This document shows positions 60,124 to 64,000 of a DNA stretch of 64,000 nucleotides, piece by piece. Source of the DNA: an uncultured Propionibacteriaceae bacterium (lineage in GTDB: Bacteria; Actinomycetota; Actinomycetes; Propionibacteriales; Propionibacteriaceae); assembly GCA_937926975.1 (NCBI GenBank), contig CALBCJ010000002.1, positions 1-64,000 on the forward strand, written 5' to 3'. The notes beneath the pieces were generated by a model. That model did not search any database, was not told where the DNA came from, and was given only the letters and a program-made list of their open reading frames with translations. Both the position numbers and the translations under genes were made by a program. Within the stretch, counting starts at the first letter, position 1. Every line of letters starts with the position of its first letter.

Positions 60124-61623
60124 CTACTCACGAGCAGGAACCGAGCGGGCCAGCTCGGCCATCGCGGTGAACTCGGCGTCGACCTCGGGGGCGCGGGTCA
60201 GCCCGGAGACCAGCATCGTCACCACGATGTTGGCCGCGAAGCCGGGGATGATCTCGTACACGTGGCGCCAGGGGGTGTACTGCCAGGTGAAGACCACCGT
60301 GGCGCTCACCACCAGCCCGGCCAGGGTGCCGGCGGTAGTGAGCCGGCGCCAGAACAGCGACAGCAGCACGATCGGGCCGAAGCAGGCGCCGAAACCGGCC
60401 CAGGCGAAAGCGACCAGGGCAAGAATGGTGTCGTTCTTGGTCCAGGCCAGGGCGGCGGCCACCAGGGAGACGAGCAGCACTCCGAGCCGGCCCAGCCAGA
60501 CCTGGTGGCGGGGGCTGAGCTCTTTGCTGAAAAAGACCCGCGTCAGGTCGTGCACCAGCGCCGAGGAGCACACAATCAGCTGGGACGACACCGTCGACAT
60601 GATCGCCGCCAGCACCGCTGCCAGGACAAAGCCCGCCACCAGCGGGTGCAGCAGAATCGTCGACAGCGCCAGAAAGACCGTCTCCGGGTCGTCGAGGTGC
60701 CGGTCGGGGTGCTGGTTGAACCAGGCCAGGCCAGCCAGCCCGGTGACCACCGCGCCGCCCATCGAGGCGACCATCCAGGAGATCCCGACCCGGCGCGCGT
60801 GCCGGGCGTCCGCCGAGGAGCGCAGCGCCATGAACCGTACGATGATGTGCGGCTGGCCGAAGTAGCCCAGCCCCCAGGCCACCGAGGAGACCACCGCGAC
60901 CAGCGCCACACCGAGCCCGGGTGAGGTGTCGGGCAGCAGCGAGAAGGCGTGTGGGTTCGTCATCGTCACCGCGCCGACGAGATTGCCCGGACCGACCTCG
61001 ATGACCGCCAGCACCGGCACCAGAATGAGCGCCGCCATGATCAGCAGGCCCTGCATCATGTCGGTGTACGAGGCGCCGATGAACCCGCCGAAGAAGGTGT
61101 ACAGCACGGTCACCCCGGCCACCACGAGCATCCCGGTCCGGTACGAGGAGCCGAACGAGTTCTCAAAGAAGACCCCGCCCGACACCATCCCCGACGACAC
61201 GTAGAACGTGAAGAACGTCAGAATCACCATCCCGGACACGATCCGCAGGGCCCGGCTGCGGTCGTGCAGCCGGTTCTCCAGGAACGACGGAATGGTGATC
61301 GAGTTCCCGGCCACCTCGGAGTACGTCCGCAGCCTCGGGGCGACGACCTTCCAGTTCACCCAGGCCCCGGCCGTCAGCCCGATCGCGATCCAGGCGTCGG
61401 CCAGGCCGGTCACGTACAGGCCGCCGGGAAGCCCCAGCAGCAGCCACCCCGACATGTCCGAGGCACCGGCCGATAGGGCTGCGACTACGGGTGACAGTGA
61501 CCGCCCGCCGAGCATGTAGTCGTCCAGGTCGCTGGTGCGGCGGTTGGCCCACAGACCGATCGCGATCATGGCGGCGAAGTAGGTGATGATCGCCGCCAGC
61601 TGGAAGACCTGGTCCAAGGGCAT
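60124..61623 (-). CDS. putP: Sodium/proline symporter
   Basis: A 499-residue sodium:solute symporter with about 13 helices. IGLWANRRTSDLDDYMLGGRSL, ALSAGASDMSGWLLLGLPGGLY (with the Ser and Asp of the sodium site), WVNWKVVAPRLRTYSE and GYFGQPHIIVRFMA are the PutP landmarks. It imports proline with sodium, for osmoprotection or catabolism. ATG 61623 follows GAAGGAG. The C-terminus is short, as usual in PutP. Confidence 0.92.
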   Translation of the reverse strand: MPLDQVFQLAAIITYFAAMIAIGLWANRRTSDLDDYMLGGRSLSPVVAALSAGASDMSGWLLLGLPGGLYVTGLADAWIAIGLTAGAWVNWKVVAPRLRTYSEVAGNSITIPSFLENRLHDRSRALRIVSGMVILTFFTFYVSSGMVSGGVFFENSFGSSYRTGMLVVAGVTVLYTFFGGFIGASYTDMMQGLLIMAALILVPVLAVIEVGPGNLVGAVTMTNPHAFSLLPDTSPGLGVALVAVVSSVAWGLGYFGQPHIIVRFMALRSSADARHARRVGISWMVASMGGAVVTGLAGLAWFNQHPDRHLDDPETVFLALSTILLHPLVAGFVLAAVLAAIMSTVSSQLIVCSSALVHDLTRVFFSKELSPRHQVWLGRLGVLLVSLVAAALAWTKNDTILALVAFAWAGFGACFGPIVLLSLFWRRLTTAGTLAGLVVSATVVFTWQYTPWRHVYEIIPGFAANIVVTMLVSGLTRAPEVDAEFTAMAELARSVPARE

Positions 61624-61797
61624 GAGGACTCCTTCCCGGCCTGCGCCGCCGCGGACCGGGCGGGTCGGGCCCAGAATCTACTGGCCCGGCACGCTTCTTC
61701 CCTTCCCTGTGTCAGAATGCGTCGCACCCCGACCGGTCCCGTACACACCCTCACGGCGGGGCGCCGCTGCGTACGCCCACGCCGCGAGGGCCAGCGG

Positions 61798-63507
61798 CTA
61801 GAGCCTCACGACCCGGGACTCCCAGGGCTGCAGGGTGTCGACGTCGTCGATCTCGTGGGTGGCGAGCAGGACCTCACCGGCTCCGTGGTCGGGCAGGTCG
61901 GCGGGCAGCCGTACCGGCTCGCTGCTCACGTTGGCCAGCAGCAGAACCCGCTGGTCGCCGAGGGTCCGCAGGCAGAGGAAGGTGCTCGGGTCTCCCGCGT
62001 GCAGGACCGTCTGCTCGCCGGTCCGGACCACCTCCAGGTCGTGACGCAGCTGGATCAGGCGCCGGTAGTGGTGGAAGACCGACTCCTGGTCGCGGATCTG
62101 GTCGGCGGCGTTGATCTCGACATGGTTCGGGTTCACCGCGATCCACGGGCCGGTCTCGGAGAAGCCGGTGTTGACCTGGCTGCTCCACTGCATCGGGGTC
62201 CGGGCGTTGTCACGGCTGCCCCAGGCCAGCGCCGGCAGCAGCGCCTCGGCCGGCACCCCGCTCGCCGTCGCCTCCGCGAAGAAGCTGAGCGACTCGATGT
62301 CGCGGAAGTCACCCAGCGCCTCGAACGGGTAGTTCGTCATCCCGAGCTCTTGGCCCTGGTAGATGTACGGGGTGCCGCGCTGCAGGTGCAGCACCGAGCC
62401 CAGGGTCTTGGCGCAGGCCTCCCGGAACCGGGGCGAGTCGTCACCCATCCGTGACACCGACCGCGGCTGGTCGTGGTTCTCGAGGTACAGCGAGTTCCAA
62501 CCCTCGCCGATCCCCTTGTCCCAGCGGGTCACGTTCTCCTTGTACGCGACCCATGACCACTCCCGCCGGTCGAAGCGGCCGCCGGGGCCGTGGTCGAGGC
62601 CGACGTGCTCGAACTGGAAGACCATCGACAGCTCGCCGGTCTCGGGGTGGGTGTACTCGGCGGCCTTCTCCACCGTCACCATGGGTGTCTCCCCGACGGT
62701 GAGCAGGTTCTGCCCGTCCAGCACCTCCCGCTTCATCTCGCCCAGGAAGTCGTGCATCCGCGGCCCGTCGGCGACCATCCTCGCCTCGTACGAGATGGTG
62801 GCGCCGGGCGCAACCGGACCGTCGGCCAGCTCGGGCTTCGAGATCAGGTTGATGACGTCCATCCGGAACCCGTCGATGCCGCGGTCCAGCCACCACCGCA
62901 TCATCTGGAAGACCGCCTGGCGGACCTCGGGGTTCTCCCAGTTCAGGTCGGGCTGCTTGCGGCTGAACAGGTGCAGGTAGTACTCGTCGCTGGCCGGGTC
63001 GTGCTGCCAGCCGGGCCCGGAGAAGAAGGAGCCCCAGTTGGTCGGCTCTGCGCCGGGTGTCCCGGGCTGGTGGCCCTCGCGGGCCGGGCGCCACCAGTAC
63101 CAGTCGCGCTTCTCGGAGGCCGGGTCGCGGGACTCCTGGAACCAGGCGTGCTCGTCGCTGGTGTGGTTCACGACCAGGTCGAGGACCAGCTTGATGCCGC
63201 GCTCGTGGAGCCCCTCGATGAGGCGGTCGAGGTCGTCGAGGCTGCCGAACAGCGGGTCGACCTGCTGGTAGTCGCAGATGTCGTAGCCGTTGTCGTCCTG
63301 CGGTGACGGGTACACCGGCGACAGCCAGACGACGTCCACCCCGAGCAGTGCCAGGTAGTCGAGCTGCTCCAGAATCCCTTTCAGGTCACCGATCCCGTCG
63401 CCGTTGGCGTCAGCGAAGGAGCGCGGGTAGATCTGGTAGACGACGGCGTTGCGCCACCATCGGTCGGGGCGGCCGCGCAGGGCGGCTTCGGCGATGCTCA
63501 GGGTCAT
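61798..63507 (-). CDS. GH13 alpha-glucosidase (oligo-1,6-glucosidase type)
   Basis: A 569-residue cytoplasmic glycoside hydrolase. Region I is VVNHTSDEH, region II GFRMDVINLI with the nucleophile Asp, region III has a Glu in VGETPM (acid/base) and region IV ENHDQPR with the transition-state Asp. The opening YQIYPRSFADANGDGIGDLKGI is typical of family 13_23/13_31. It should cut alpha-1,4 or 1,6 glucosides such as isomaltose or trehalose degradation products. ATG 63507 follows GGAAG. Confidence 0.93.
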   Translation of the reverse strand: MTLSIAEAALRGRPDRWWRNAVVYQIYPRSFADANGDGIGDLKGILEQLDYLALLGVDVVWLSPVYPSPQDDNGYDICDYQQVDPLFGSLDDLDRLIEGLHERGIKLVLDLVVNHTSDEHAWFQESRDPASEKRDWYWWRPAREGHQPGTPGAEPTNWGSFFSGPGWQHDPASDEYYLHLFSRKQPDLNWENPEVRQAVFQMMRWWLDRGIDGFRMDVINLISKPELADGPVAPGATISYEARMVADGPRMHDFLGEMKREVLDGQNLLTVGETPMVTVEKAAEYTHPETGELSMVFQFEHVGLDHGPGGRFDRREWSWVAYKENVTRWDKGIGEGWNSLYLENHDQPRSVSRMGDDSPRFREACAKTLGSVLHLQRGTPYIYQGQELGMTNYPFEALGDFRDIESLSFFAEATASGVPAEALLPALAWGSRDNARTPMQWSSQVNTGFSETGPWIAVNPNHVEINAADQIRDQESVFHHYRRLIQLRHDLEVVRTGEQTVLHAGDPSTFLCLRTLGDQRVLLLANVSSEPVRLPADLPDHGAGEVLLATHEIDDVDTLQPWESRVVRL

Positions 63508-63632
63508 GGGCTGATTCTTCCGCTTTCTGGGCCACAGACCGGCACCTGCCCGGTGTTGCGTACGCGGCTGAGCCCTTCGTGCCCACGGCCGCTGCCTCGT
63601 ACGGCTCGGTCAGCCACCGAACCCTCCTTCGG

Positions 63633-64000
63633 CTAGGGCGGTCCCTGCTGGGAGGAGTCGGAGGCGAAGCGGTGGGGAATGTCGGTGAAACGCTCCCGGT
63701 CCCAGGGCTGCTCCCAGCCGCCCGCGGCCAGCAGAGCGTCGGTCACGTACGCGGTGAAGCCCCACACGTACAGGTCACCGACGCTGAACCCGGGCCCGGT
63801 ACGCCCGGAGCTGTGCCGCCACGAGCTCCGGTTGGCGGGGTCGGCCAGGGCGGCGAGCGGGACCCGGTGCACGGCGGCCACCTCCCCCGGCTGCGGCGAC
63901 AGCGGGGCGGCCGGGGCGGTCCCGACGATCGGGTGGACCCGGAACGCCGAGACCTGGATCAGCGCGGCCGGGAGCTCACCGAGCACACGCACCGTGGCCG
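63633..64000 (-). CDS. NUDIX hydrolase (CoA-diphosphatase type), 5' partial
   Basis: The C-terminal 121 or so residues are in view; the gene continues past the right edge. The visible part begins ATVRVLGELPAALIQVSAFRV, then HPIVGTA, PGEVAAVHRVPLAAL and FSVGDLYVWGFTAYVTDALL, matching the end of CoA-pyrophosphatase-like NUDIX proteins. The catalytic NUDIX box lies outside the window, so activity cannot be judged. It ends 123 bases before the GH13 start on the same strand. Confidence 0.8.
   Translation of the reverse strand, partial: ATVRVLGELPAALIQVSAFRVHPIVGTAPAAPLSPQPGEVAAVHRVPLAALADPANRSSWRHSSGRTGPGFSVGDLYVWGFTAYVTDALLAAGGWEQPWDRERFTDIPHRFASDSSQQGPP

Overview
The window is high-GC (about 70%) DNA from an Actinomycetota bacterium. 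This rests on GTG starts, dense ATGA/GTGA overlaps, -10 boxes a few bases before start codons, and the gene set: topA, tmk, holB and a PSP1 gene, a helicase followed by Tad-type secretion genes, and DUF4244-like and WXG-like proteins. A propionibacterial relative is my guess; the genus cannot be read from the sequence.

Layout. 1-4402: end of an unknown gene, an ABC ATPase/FtsX permease pair and a NarL-type two-component system. 4551-20723: a complete, unusual type III CRISPR-Cas locus on the minus strand. 20761-20833: tRNA-Thr(CGU). 20969-24879: a ferric-iron-type ABC importer. 24923-34040: secreted peptidase, PSP1 protein, sugar epimerase, DoxX protein, D-lactate dehydrogenase and holB. 34475-38493: a lower-GC WXG/YbaB-like patch with a disrupted gene and a tandem duplication. 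38537-49477: GntP permease, AAA ATPase with a truncated rloB, tmk, topA, a methyltransferase and a DUF1998 helicase. 49853-56475: flavin-type oxidase and a Tad secretion cluster. 56728-64000: methyltransferase, holin-like membrane protein, VOC protein, a broken pentapeptide-repeat gene, PutP, a GH13 glucosidase and a partial NUDIX gene.

The highlight is the CRISPR locus. Its main operon runs leftwards from about 20723: a 306-aa putative regulator, a 14-aa hydrophobic peptide, a two-helix membrane protein with a SAVED-like sensor domain fused to an extra C-terminal domain, an 825-aa TIGR03986-type RAMP, Cas10 (intact GGDD, no HD nuclease), Cas7, Csx10, a double Cas7, a Csx19-like protein, Cas6, a reverse transcriptase-Cas1 fusion with intact YADD and Cas1 residues, and Cas2. 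Two arrays share one repeat family. Array 2 (18 repeats) lies directly beyond cas2; array 1 (8 repeats plus one decayed) carries its own copy of the leader and of the cas2 3' end. An orphan ribbon-helix-helix antitoxin gene sits between them.

Read together, the parts suggest a type III-D-like system that could take spacers from RNA through RT-Cas1, process crRNAs with Cas6, recognise RNA with a Cas7/Csx10/Cas10 complex, make cyclic oligoadenylate with the Cas10 palm, and respond at the membrane through the SAVED-like protein. The roles of the individual families are established; their coupling here, and the membrane effector in particular, is inference.
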